Source: Gemmatimonadota bacterium
GTDB lineage: Bacteria; Gemmatimonadota; Gemmatimonadetes; Longimicrobiales; Gaopeijiaceae
Direction: 5' to 3'
NCBI GenBank assembly: GCA_022563405.1
Contig: JADFNK010000012.1
Coordinates: forward strand, 1 to 42,330
DNA: 42,330 nucleotides
Shown: positions 7,815-14,540 of the stretch, one piece after another
How the letters are laid out: each line of letters starts with the position of its first letter
Position numbering within the stretch: position 1 is the stretch's first letter
The notes under the pieces: model-generated
Database searches by the model: none
What the model saw: only the letters and a program-made list of their open reading frames with translations
What the model was told of the DNA's origin: nothing
Program-made: the position numbers and the translations under genes

Positions 7815-8173
7815 TCAGCTTCGGCGACGTCGAGATCGTGGATTTCGTCCTCTTCCACCGTGCCGTACGCCTCGTGGATCCGGACGACGAGACTCAATCC
7901 GAGCGCCGTCGTCGCTACGCCGACCACGATCGCGGTGAGAATGAGCACGTGAGGGAGCGGGTTGGAATAAACCGGATCTCCCTCCATGAGAATCGGAGCG
8001 GTCCCTCCCCGAATCTTGCCCATGCTGATGTACAGGATGAAAACCGACGTCTGGAAGACGCTCAGCCCCACGATCTTCTTGATCAGGTTCCCCTGAGAAA
8101 TCAGGATGTAGAACCCGACCATCATCAGGAAGATGAAGGCCCAGTAGTTCACCAGCCCGAGGACGTTCATCAA
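7811..8173 (-). CDS. mrpC: Mrp antiporter subunit C (NuoK-like)
   Basis: A 120-residue protein with three hydrophobic segments, homologous to MrpC/MnhC and to NuoK of complex I. Diagnostic pieces are GFYILISQGNLIKKIVGLSVFQ near residues 20-42 (in two parts), NPLPHVLILTAIVVGVATTALGL near 71-93 and an acidic C-terminal tail. It overlaps mrpB upstream and mrpD downstream by 4 nt each, indicating coupled translation. Start ATG 8173 gives MMNVLG; the second ATG is also possible. Confidence 0.9.
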   Translation of the reverse strand: MMNVLGLVNYWAFIFLMMVGFYILISQGNLIKKIVGLSVFQTSVFILYISMGKIRGGTAPILMEGDPVYSNPLPHVLILTAIVVGVATTALGLSLVVRIHEAYGTVEEDEIHDLDVAEAE

Positions 8174-8592
8174 CGCACCTGCCGGCGGGCGGCGAACATG
8201 TAGAAAATCGCGACCATGACCCCGAACACGGTGGTAAACACGCCCAGCTCCACCAACAGGATTCCCAATTCCTGTCCGTGTTCAGGGTCGTGCCGGAGTA
8301 CGTTGTAGTTCAGGAATTCCCCGCCCAGGACGAGGGTCACCACGCCCACCCCGGCGAAGATCCACACCCCGAGTGCACCACAGAACCACACGAATCTCAG
8401 GGGCAGCACCCTCTTGGCGGTGTCGACACCGAAGATGAGCGCGTACAGGATGAACGCGGCCGCGAAGATCACGCCGGCTTGAAATCCACCGCCGGGCCCG
8501 TAGTCCCCGTGGAACTGAACGTAGAGGGCGAACAGCAGAATGAAGGGAATGAGGATCTTGGCACCGATCCTGAGGATGACGTTATCCTCCAT
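8170..8592 (-). CDS. mrpB: Mrp antiporter subunit B
   Basis: The 140-residue membrane protein matches MrpB/MnhB (MbhF-like): an N-terminal segment ILRIGAKILIPFILLFALYV, then the conserved HGDYGPGGGFQAGVIFAAA loop and helix, and two further transmembrane segments. The longer open frame begins at 8706, but that 38-residue extension is basic and low-complexity and lies over the previous gene. ATG 8592 gives the expected N-terminus MEDNVILRIG, has a GAGGA-type ribosome-binding site, and overlaps the upstream gene by only 11 nt. Confidence 0.9.
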   Translation of the reverse strand: MEDNVILRIGAKILIPFILLFALYVQFHGDYGPGGGFQAGVIFAAAFILYALIFGVDTAKRVLPLRFVWFCGALGVWIFAGVGVVTLVLGGEFLNYNVLRHDPEHGQELGILLVELGVFTTVFGVMVAIFYMFAARRQVR

Positions 8593-9181
8593 CTGGGTCC
8601 TCTTCCCCGTCCGGTTGCTGGTGGGGTTCCCCGTCCAGTTCCTGGTCCGAGGGGCCGGAAGCGGGACCGCTCGCCATCTCGGACGTTGCACGCTTGCGGA
8701 CGCCACCCATCAACAACAACACGCCCACCATGGCCGTAAAGATCACCGTGGTTTCGCCCATCGTGTCGTAACCGCGGTAACTCGCGAGCACCGACGTGAC
8801 CACGTTGGGAATCCCGATTTCGTGTGCCGACTCCTCCAGATAGTGCGGGGCCACATGGTGGTGCGCCGGATTACCGGGATCACCGTAGGGCGGCATGTCG
8901 AAGGTTCCGTATACCAGAATCGATCCCGTCACCAGCACGACCAGAAGCGGGATCACCGACGAGCGAGTGGATTTTTTTTGCTCGTGCCCGACCAGCGCCA
9001 GCGTGCCGAGCACCAGGATGGTGGAAATGCCCGCCCCCACTGCCGCTTCGGTGAACGCGACGTCGACGGCGTCCAGGGCGGTGAAGAGACCGGCGGAAAG
9101 AAGGCTGTAGATCCCAGCCAGCATGGCTACGGCAAAAAGATTCCGAAGCTTCAGCAGCGCCAGCGCCGTAACCGCAAGCAT
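8582..9181 (-). CDS. MrpA C-terminal half (DUF4040/MbhD + MbhE-like)
   Basis: The first ~70 residues (GIYSLLSAGLFTALDAVDVAFTEAAVGAG, in parts) are the DUF4040/MbhD domain. Residues about 75-165 (GSILVYGTFDMPPYGDP near 85-101, NVVTSVLASYRGYDTMGET near 125-143) match the MbhE-like end of MrpA. Fused canonical MrpA carries these as its last domains; here they form a separate 199-residue gene, as in Mbh-like gene orders. The tail after residue 170 is acidic and disordered. The start is uncertain: coding quality continues upstream of ATG 9181 to an ATA at 9214, which has a GGGGG Shine-Dalgarno, but no standard start codon lies between the in-frame TGA (9218-9220) and 9181 except CTG 9205. Confidence 0.82.
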   Translation of the reverse strand: MLAVTALALLKLRNLFAVAMLAGIYSLLSAGLFTALDAVDVAFTEAAVGAGISTILVLGTLALVGHEQKKSTRSSVIPLLVVLVTGSILVYGTFDMPPYGDPGNPAHHHVAPHYLEESAHEIGIPNVVTSVLASYRGYDTMGETTVIFTAMVGVLLLMGGVRKRATSEMASGPASGPSDQELDGEPHQQPDGEEDPDGG

Positions 9182-9210
9182 GGTGAGGAGGAAGAAATCG
9201 ACCAGATTCT

Positions 9211-9546
9211 CTATGAGTCACCCCCTTCCACATCGCCGCGAATCGGCTCCACTTTCCCGTGGAGTGCGGCCCGGGCCAACGCGTGAGTCGCGATGGGGCT
9301 CGTGAAGAGGAGGAAAGCCCAGATCATCAGGAGCCGCACCGTGATCAGCCATCCCCCGGATTCGAACGACAACCCGGACTGAAACGACAACCCGATCAGG
9401 ACCAGCCCGGCGCCCATCGTGTCGGTCATGCCTGCCGCGTGAAGACGCGTGTACACGTCGGGGAACCGTAGGACGCCGACGCCGCCGACCACGATGAAAA
9501 AGAGGCCGCCCAAGATGAAGATCCAGCTCAATACGTCCCACACCAT
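9211..9546 (-). CDS. mrpG: Mrp antiporter subunit G
   Basis: The 111-residue protein has the MrpG/MnhG signature: three hydrophobic segments with VGGVGVLRFPDVYTRLHAAG near residues 20-39 and DTMGAGLVLIG near 42-52. The annotated open frame is much longer upstream (to 9981), but that part is a shadow of mrpF. ATG 9546 gives the normal N-terminus and overlaps the mrpF stop by one base (TGATG). Function: accessory membrane subunit of the antiporter. Confidence 0.9.
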   Translation of the reverse strand: MVWDVLSWIFILGGLFFIVVGGVGVLRFPDVYTRLHAAGMTDTMGAGLVLIGLSFQSGLSFESGGWLITVRLLMIWAFLLFTSPIATHALARAALHGKVEPIRGDVEGGDS

Positions 9547-9830
9547 CAGGATCGACCTCCGCCGATCTCGCTCGCTTTTCCGAGATCGCCGACTTCGAAA
9601 TACTTCAGGACCGCGATGGTCCCGATGAAGTTGATCAGCGCATAAACCAGCGCCAGGTCCAGGAATTCCGGCCGGCCTGCGAGGAATCCCAGAACAGCGA
9701 TCAGCAGCACGGTCTTGGTACCGAAGATGTTGAGCGCGAGGACCCGGTCGTACAAGGTAGGACCCAGGAGCGCACGGATCATGACCAGGGTCATGCCGAT
9801 CCCGACCCCCACCGCGGCTACGGCGAACAT
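9546..9830 (-). CDS. mrpF: Mrp antiporter subunit F
   Basis: The 94-residue, three-helix membrane protein matches MrpF/MnhF: GPTLYDRVLALNIFGTKTV near residues 23-41 and LVYALINFIGTIAVLKYFE near 61-79 are characteristic. Its ATG (9828-9830) overlaps the mrpE stop by one base and its stop overlaps the mrpG start, so the three small subunits are translationally coupled. Confidence 0.92.
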   Translation of the reverse strand: MFAVAAVGVGIGMTLVMIRALLGPTLYDRVLALNIFGTKTVLLIAVLGFLAGRPEFLDLALVYALINFIGTIAVLKYFEVGDLGKASEIGGGRS

Positions 9831-10309
9831 CAGGACGCGCCCTCCACAATCGATACGCGCCGGTCCATCTCGTCTTCTTCCCGGCCGTCGACGTCCTTAC
9901 GGGTGAGGGCGTGTATCTCCAATTGGTCGCCCTCGACGCCCGTCGTGATCGTGCCGGGCGTAAGCGTGATGGAATTGGCATACAAGACGCGCCCGAGATC
10001 GGACTTCTGCGTGGATCGGAAGACGACCATGATCGGGCTGATCGGAAGCTTGGGCGAGAGAATGACCTTCGCGACGTTGATGTTGGCGACCAGAATTTCT
10101 TTCAACAGCCAGGGAAGGTAGAGAAGGAAACGGCCGATCCAATAAATCGGGACACCTTCGTGGTCGGCCACGTCCATGCGACTGGCGATGTAGACCGTGA
10201 GGGTGCAAGATCCCAAGCCGAAACCGACGAGTAGCGCGCTGTCCCAGTGCCCGGACAGCAGCAGCCAAACGGCAAACAGTATAAACCAGAGGCCTACGAT
10301 CCGCGCCAA
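9830..10309 (-). CDS. mrpE: Mrp antiporter subunit E
   Basis: The 159-residue protein matches MrpE/MnhE: two N-terminal hydrophobic segments (FILFAVWLLLSG; SALLVGFGLGSCTLTVYIA), then a cytoplasmic domain with VFRSTQKSDLGRVLYANSITLTPGT (in parts), the family hallmark. The frame is open back to a TTG at 10381, but TTG 10309 is preferred: it gives a family-sized protein and is preceded by AAAGGA at 8-nt spacing. It is the first Mrp gene and lies 73 nt after lptE on the same strand. The start choice is moderately uncertain. Confidence 0.85.
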   Translation of the reverse strand: MARIVGLWFILFAVWLLLSGHWDSALLVGFGLGSCTLTVYIASRMDVADHEGVPIYWIGRFLLYLPWLLKEILVANINVAKVILSPKLPISPIMVVFRSTQKSDLGRVLYANSITLTPGTITTGVEGDQLEIHALTRKDVDGREEDEMDRRVSIVEGAS

Positions 10310-10382
10310 GCCAATCGTCCTTTCTTCTTGTTGTGCGGTGCGTCCTGGACGGAACCGCCCAGGTGATTTTTCGGAGCGCAAC

Positions 10383-10904
10383 CTACCAGTTTGACTGGGC
10401 CCCGTCCACGATGCGCTGTACGAGAAGCTCGATGGCCTCTATGCGCCCGATCTCTTCGGGTTCCCCTTCGAGGTACTGGCCCAGGGTGCTCAGGGCCAAA
10501 TTGTCCCACAGGATCACATCCTCGACGCGGTCGATCAGCTCGACCTGAACGCGGATGCTCACTTGGCGCTGGAGCACATCCACCTGGCCGACCTGGTTCG
10601 CCCGAAAGAGAGGGGCCGTCAAGTCGTAACGTATGATCCGTCCCTGAATCACGGCATCCGCTACGTCTTCGCCCGCGTTGGTGACCCCTAGAGCACGCGG
10701 CAGGGTCTGCAACAGCTCTTCGTGGATCTCCTGGGTGAGCTCGAAACGGTTGGTGTCGTTGTCGAAGGGGAGGATGGCGATCGTTCGAATGTGGTCCGGA
10801 AAACTTCCCGAGCGGAAACCGTAGTTACATCCACCCGCAGCGAGCACCGCGATCAACCCAAGACCGCACGCGACTCGGCCCAACCCGTTGACTCGGGCAA
10901 ACAC
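10383..10904 (-). CDS. lptE: LptE-like LPS-assembly lipoprotein
   Basis: A 173-residue lipoprotein. The signal peptide ends in LAAGGC (Cys26), predicting lipidation and outer-membrane anchoring. The mature protein has the LptE-family opening IRTIAILPFDNDTNRFELTQEI (in parts, near 39-60), then SIRVQVELIDRVEDVILWD. In Gram-negative bacteria LptE plugs the LptD barrel and delivers LPS to the surface. No lptD is visible here. It starts 2 nt after the stop of another lipoprotein gene and is 73 nt ahead of mrpE, so it probably shares that transcript. Sequence identity among LptE proteins is low; the assignment rests on lipobox, length and the ILPFDN-type opening. Confidence 0.75.
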   Translation of the reverse strand: MFARVNGLGRVACGLGLIAVLAAGGCNYGFRSGSFPDHIRTIAILPFDNDTNRFELTQEIHEELLQTLPRALGVTNAGEDVADAVIQGRIIRYDLTAPLFRANQVGQVDVLQRQVSIRVQVELIDRVEDVILWDNLALSTLGQYLEGEPEEIGRIEAIELLVQRIVDGAQSNW

Positions 10905-10905
10905 G

Positions 10906-11589
10906 TTAGAGACCCAGATACCAGATATCCGACGGATGGGAGTCCACCCTTTCGACGGTCTCGACCGTCACCTTGAGTTCACTGAATGAGCCCAGATTGC
11001 GGTAGGTAGCCTCAGAAGGCAACTCCTCTCCACTTTCCCGGTTCAGGACGACGCGGTGTACCGCGTTTCCGTCGTGGCGCAGCTCCACCTCGGTCATGCG
11101 CCCGGAGCGAAACAAGTACCATAGCTCGTCCCCGTCGGGAAGGCTGTACCGCAAACGGAAAACATCGTTGTCGAAGGACTCACCGCCGAGCGGTGTGGTG
11201 TCCTCGCCCGGCCGCAACGTGCCCAAAAAAGCCCAGAGCAGAGCCGGAGAAGGCACGAACTCCAGGGCCCTTTCCTCGCGAGCCCAAAGCTCGTCTTTCA
11301 CCAAGCCGGCCGCCAAAACCGCCTCTCCGTTCTCCAGGTACAGGTCGAGACGGGCCAGATCCGGATGCTGGAGGCGTGCGGCCCCCGTCCCCTCGAGCCG
11401 GAGGTCCGGCTCTCTGATCCTCCACTGAAAGATGACCAGCGACGTAGCCGGCAACGGATTGGCCTGGAGAGCCCGACCAACAGCTAGGTCCATATCCAAG
11501 ATCGGAGACGGATTCCCCAGCGACCCTCCAGCGCACGCAGTGTTCGCCACAACGAACCCGAGGGCTAAGAGATTCGAATGGAATTTCAT
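10906..11589 (-). CDS. Putative outer-membrane lipoprotein of unknown function
   Basis: The 227-residue protein has a lipoprotein signal ending in ANTAC (Cys19). The rest looks like a beta-rich lipid-binding domain of the LolB/LppX/DUF4292 kind: ARLDLYLENGEAVLAAGLVKDELW near 83-106 (in parts), a WAFLGTLRPGED helix and LRYSLPDGDELWYLFRSGRMTEVEL (in parts). I do not recognise the family firmly. ATG 11589 is chosen because it starts the signal peptide; the longer frame to 11679 overlaps lpxH. It sits directly before lptE (stop and start 1 nt apart) and faces lpxH across a 62-nt divergent gap that must hold both promoters. The context suggests a role in outer-membrane biogenesis. Confidence 0.6.
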   Translation of the reverse strand: MKFHSNLLALGFVVANTACAGGSLGNPSPILDMDLAVGRALQANPLPATSLVIFQWRIREPDLRLEGTGAARLQHPDLARLDLYLENGEAVLAAGLVKDELWAREERALEFVPSPALLWAFLGTLRPGEDTTPLGGESFDNDVFRLRYSLPDGDELWYLFRSGRMTEVELRHDGNAVHRVVLNRESGEELPSEATYRNLGSFSELKVTVETVERVDSHPSDIWYLGL

Positions 11590-11651
11590 AAAGTCATCCT
11601 GAGAGAAGCCGCCTTCCCCGGGTAATACACCCAGTTTACTTTCCGATCCCC

Positions 11652-12401
11652 ATGTCTGAGAAGCCCATCCATTTCGCAAGCGACATCCACCTCGGGGCGG
11701 TACCTGCCGAAACCGAGCGATCGTTCGTGCGCTGGCTGATGCATACCGCCGATTGTGCTTCCGAATTGATCCTCAACGGTGATCTCTTCGACTTTTGGTT
11801 CGAGTACGGCTCGGTGATTCCAGGGGGGCACACACGCACGCTGGGAGCGCTGGCCGACCTGGTCGACGGAGGTCTTCCCGTGACCCTCATGGGGGGGAAC
11901 CATGACTGGTGGGGCGGCAAATTCCTTACGGACGATATCGGCCTCACCTTCCAGCAGGGTCCGGTCGTACGCGACCTGGCGGGATTGACAACCTTCATCG
12001 CTCATGGGGACGGCTTGGGCCGGGGTGACGTCCGGTACCGAATCCTCAAGGCCGTGGTGCGGAGCAGAAGTGCACGCTGGCTCTTCCGTTGGCTCCATCC
12101 GGACATGGGCACGGCTCTGGCCTCCCACATCTCTCGGACCGCAGCTCTGGTTGCGAGTCCCTCCGGGGCGGAGGAAGCCCGCTCGAAGGTGTTGTACGAA
12201 TGGGCGGTCGAAAAAATGGCGGCCGAGAGCGATCTCGATCTGATCGTCCTGGGTCACGCGCACATCCCGCTCGTACACGAAGCCGGGCCGGGCCGCTACT
12301 ACGTAAATCTGGGGGACTGGATCAGCCACCGGAGCTACCTCGTGCTCAGAGAGGGAGAGCGCCCCACGCTCGAACGATGGGAGTCCGCAGAAGAGGGTTG
12401 A
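11652..12401 (+). CDS. lpxH: UDP-2,3-diacylglucosamine pyrophosphatase, LpxH-like
   Basis: The 249-residue calcineurin-like phosphoesterase matches LpxH, which cleaves UDP-2,3-diacylglucosamine to lipid X and UMP in lipid A synthesis. The dimetal ligands are visible: Asp11 and His13 (DIH), Asp44 (GDLFD), Asn83-His84-Asp85 (GGNHD), His118 (AHGDG), and His202/His204 (GHAH). The stretch SRTAALVAS near 161-169 lies in the helical cap. A related enzyme (LpxH2/UshA-like phosphoesterase) is possible. ATG 11652 gives the canonical N-terminus. It diverges from the lipoprotein-lptE-mrp operon and converges with the DUF5683 gene, 2 nt apart. Confidence 0.85.
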   Translation: MSEKPIHFASDIHLGAVPAETERSFVRWLMHTADCASELILNGDLFDFWFEYGSVIPGGHTRTLGALADLVDGGLPVTLMGGNHDWWGGKFLTDDIGLTFQQGPVVRDLAGLTTFIAHGDGLGRGDVRYRILKAVVRSRSARWLFRWLHPDMGTALASHISRTAALVASPSGAEEARSKVLYEWAVEKMAAESDLDLIVLGHAHIPLVHEAGPGRYYVNLGDWISHRSYLVLREGERPTLERWESAEEG

Positions 12402-12403
12402 TT

Positions 12404-12982
12404 CTAAAACACCAGCCTGAATCCAAACTCGACACCCATGTCCGGAAGCGGGCGGATGACGGTCTCCAACGGTTCAGGGAAATCCGCCAAGTGCGCCGTC
12501 ACGAACGCGTCGGCCCCACCCAGGAGCAGCATGAACAAGGCGAAGGCGATCCAATCTTCTCTTTGCTGGCGCCGGATTTCTTCCAGCTCGAGTGCGCTCA
12601 CCACCCCCAGATCCGCCTCGAGTAACGTTTGGAGATCGAGAGGATCGTCCAACGGGTCCGCCATCAGCCGCTCGAACGCGTCGCGTCGACGCATGTCGAG
12701 GATGTCGCTCGCACTCCCGAGCAGCTGGTTGGTCTTGAAGATCATCCAAAAGGAAATGGATTCGACCGTGAAGTAGAATGCTCCGCGCCCCGGGGATCCA
12801 GCCGCCGCCTGACCCCAGCCCGGAATCACCATGGATCTCGCGAACGCACCCCCGGCGGAGGGCACGCCGCCGCTCGCTGTGGTCTGCGCGGCCTGGGTGG
12901 AATCCTGGGGGGCGCCGGCCAATGGTTGCTGCCCCGCGAGAGTCGTGGCCTGCGCAACGCCCAGGAGCAAAACGGCGAGCAC
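12404..12982 (-). CDS. DUF5683-like membrane protein with signal sequence
   Basis: The 192-residue protein has an N-terminal hydrophobic segment (AVLLLGVAQATTLA) and, after a Ser/Thr/Ala-rich linker, the motif ARSMVIPGWGQAAAG, typical of DUF5683 proteins, followed by hydrophobic segments FYFTVESISFWMIF and WIAFALFMLLLGGADAFVTAH. It ends GVEFGFRLVF. Function unknown; these are envelope proteins. The open frame extends to 13132, but it would then be translated through the selenocysteine tRNA (12999-13095), which is implausible. GTG 12982 begins the signal peptide just outside the tRNA, although no strong ribosome-binding site is visible. Co-transcription with the tRNA is possible. Confidence 0.65.
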   Translation of the reverse strand: MLAVLLLGVAQATTLAGQQPLAGAPQDSTQAAQTTASGGVPSAGGAFARSMVIPGWGQAAAGSPGRGAFYFTVESISFWMIFKTNQLLGSASDILDMRRRDAFERLMADPLDDPLDLQTLLEADLGVVSALELEEIRRQQREDWIAFALFMLLLGGADAFVTAHLADFPEPLETVIRPLPDMGVEFGFRLVF

Positions 12983-12998
12983 GATGGCGGGGGCCCGA

Positions 12999-13095
12999 TG
13001 GCGGGAGCGTGTGGGAATCGAACCCACCAACCCGGGGTTTAGCCGGGCGAGCTGGTTTTGAAGACCAGTGAGGCCACCAGACCTCCTCCGCCCCC
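12999..13095 (-). tRNA. selC: Selenocysteine tRNA, anticodon UCA
   Basis: Read on the minus strand from 13095, the gene folds as acceptor GGGGGCGG (pairing with ACGCTCCC; seven pairs and a G-A mismatch at position 8), a 6-bp D stem GAGGTC/GGCCTC with a TGGT loop, anticodon stem CTGGT/ACCAG with loop CTTCAAA, a 24-nt variable region containing CCCGG/CCGGG, and a 5-bp T arm GTGGG/CCCAC with loop TTCGATT. Discriminator G73 and an encoded CCA complete it (97 nt). The 6-bp D stem with 4-nt loop, long acceptor, long variable arm and UCA anticodon are the hallmarks of bacterial tRNA-Sec rather than a UGA suppressor. It implies a selA/selB/selD system elsewhere in the genome. Confidence 0.93.
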
Positions 13096-13141
13096 CTGTA
13101 GGTGTCGCTCCATCAGTTGGCAAAGTTAGCACAGGCTCCCA

Positions 13142-14431
13142 TCAGCTGGGGCGTAACGCCTTCAAGTCGCTGCCCGCCGGCTCCTGGAAGGCCTCGAGGC
13201 CGAACTCCGGGAGGGTCGCGATGAGGTGGTCGAAGATGTCCGACTGCACGTTTTCGTAGTTGCCCCAGTTCGTGTCGTTGGAGAAGCAGTAGATCTCCAG
13301 AGGCAAACCCTGGGGCCCAGGCTGGAGCTGGCGCACCAGGAGCGTCAAGTCTTGGTGGATCGTTGGGTGGTTGTGTAGATAGTGAAGTACATACGCCCGG
13401 AACGTGCCCACGTTCGTGAGACGCCGCTGATCCGGAACGACGCCCTCGGACGGCCCTTCACGAGCGTTGGCGACGTCCAGCTCCTTCTGCTTGGCGTTCA
13501 AGTAGTCGTGCAGGAATTCGAAGCGGGAGAGCTGGGCCACCTCCTCGTTCGAAAGAAAGTGGATGGTGCTCATGTCGATGTGGATCGCCCGCTTGATGCG
13601 ACGGCCTCCGGACTCGGTCATCCCCCGCCAATTCTGGAACGACTCCGAGATGAACTTGTGGGTGGGAATGCTGGAGATGGTCTTGTCCCAGTTCTGGATC
13701 TTCACCGTGTGCAGCGCGATGTCGATGACGTCGCCGTCGGCGTTGGCCTGGGGCATCTCGACCCAATCCCCGAGGCTGATCATGTTGTTGGACATGATCT
13801 GGATGCTGGCCACCAGCGAGAGGATCGTGTCCTTGAAGACCAGCATCACGATCGCCATGATCGCTCCGAAGCCCGACAGGAACACCACCGGGTTCAGATC
13901 CGCCAGGATGGACACCACCAGGATGCCCGCCATCACATAGAGGACGAGGCTAACCACCTGGAGGTAGCCCTTGATGGGGTGGCTCTTGGCCTCAGCGTAG
14001 CTCTCGGTGTAGATGTCGTTCAACGCGTGCAGCACACCCCCGGCGACCGTGCCGAGGACGATCACCACCCAGGCCAGGGATACACGGCGCACGAGAATCG
14101 CGCCGGCGAGTGCGAGCCCCTCCCGGCTCGTCGCCTGAAGATCGAGGCCCGGGGCGTCAGCCAGCAATTCAGGACCTACACCCAGCGCCCATCCGATTCC
14201 AACGTAGGTCACGAGCGCCGGCGCTACGTTGGCCAGCTTGTGGAAGACCCGTCGCTCGACGAGGCGATCGTCCCACGTGGACTGAGTCCTGCTCGCCACA
14301 CGTTGGACCAACCTCAGGAATACACGGCGCGCCACGGCGTTGGTGGCCCACGCCAGGAGAATCAGGGACAACACCCCACCGACAGCCCGAAGCCAGGGGT
14401 TCGCGGTTATGCTAGACAAGAAATCCTGCAT
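13142..14431 (-). CDS. MscS-family mechanosensitive channel, YbdG-like
   Basis: The 429-residue membrane protein belongs to the MscS superfamily and most resembles the YbdG (miniconductance) subgroup. It has about five N-terminal transmembrane segments, then the pore helix and beta domain around FGAIMAIVMLVFKDTILSLV and NNMISLGDWVEM, followed by DGDVIDIALHTVKIQNWDKT and SSIPTHKFISESFQNW. A C-terminal alpha/beta domain has the insertion with HDYLNAKQKELD, and LPLEIYCFSNDTNWGNYE closes the family pattern. It probably releases solutes or senses tension under osmotic downshock. It is divergent from the CLC transporter gene, sharing a 97-nt control region, and ends 46 nt from selC. Confidence 0.9.
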   Translation of the reverse strand: MQDFLSSITANPWLRAVGGVLSLILLAWATNAVARRVFLRLVQRVASRTQSTWDDRLVERRVFHKLANVAPALVTYVGIGWALGVGPELLADAPGLDLQATSREGLALAGAILVRRVSLAWVVIVLGTVAGGVLHALNDIYTESYAEAKSHPIKGYLQVVSLVLYVMAGILVVSILADLNPVVFLSGFGAIMAIVMLVFKDTILSLVASIQIMSNNMISLGDWVEMPQANADGDVIDIALHTVKIQNWDKTISSIPTHKFISESFQNWRGMTESGGRRIKRAIHIDMSTIHFLSNEEVAQLSRFEFLHDYLNAKQKELDVANAREGPSEGVVPDQRRLTNVGTFRAYVLHYLHNHPTIHQDLTLLVRQLQPGPQGLPLEIYCFSNDTNWGNYENVQSDIFDHLIATLPEFGLEAFQEPAGSDLKALRPS

Positions 14432-14500
14432 CGTGTTTTCCTCAGTTTCTTGACCGGAAGGACGAGGCCCAGGTTGGATAAACGCGCCCCTCTTGTCAAC

Positions 14501-14540
14501 TTCCTCTCATGACGTTTGGCTTCCTCTCATGACGTTTGGC
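14501..14540. repeat. 20-bp perfect tandem duplication spanning the CLC start codon
   Basis: The unit ttcctctcatgacgtttggc occurs twice without spacer (14501-14520 and 14521-14540). The downstream copy contains the true ATG (14529-14531). The upstream copy contains an ATG at 14509 that opens a seven-codon mini-ORF, MTFGFLS, repeating the CLC N-terminus MTFG. Its TGA (14530-14532) overlaps the real ATG as ATGA. This is the same layout as at hldD. Confidence 0.97.

Noticed and set aside
5254-7952. Long plus-strand open frames opposite the Mrp genes
   Set aside because: They mirror high-GC membrane-protein genes, are rich in Arg/Asp/His and show no domain; they are antisense shadows.
12999-13095. 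UGA-reading tRNA could be a tRNA-Trp or suppressor
   Set aside because: The 24-nt variable arm, 6-bp D stem with 4-nt loop and G73 fit tRNA-Sec; tRNA-Trp has a short variable loop and the canonical D arm.
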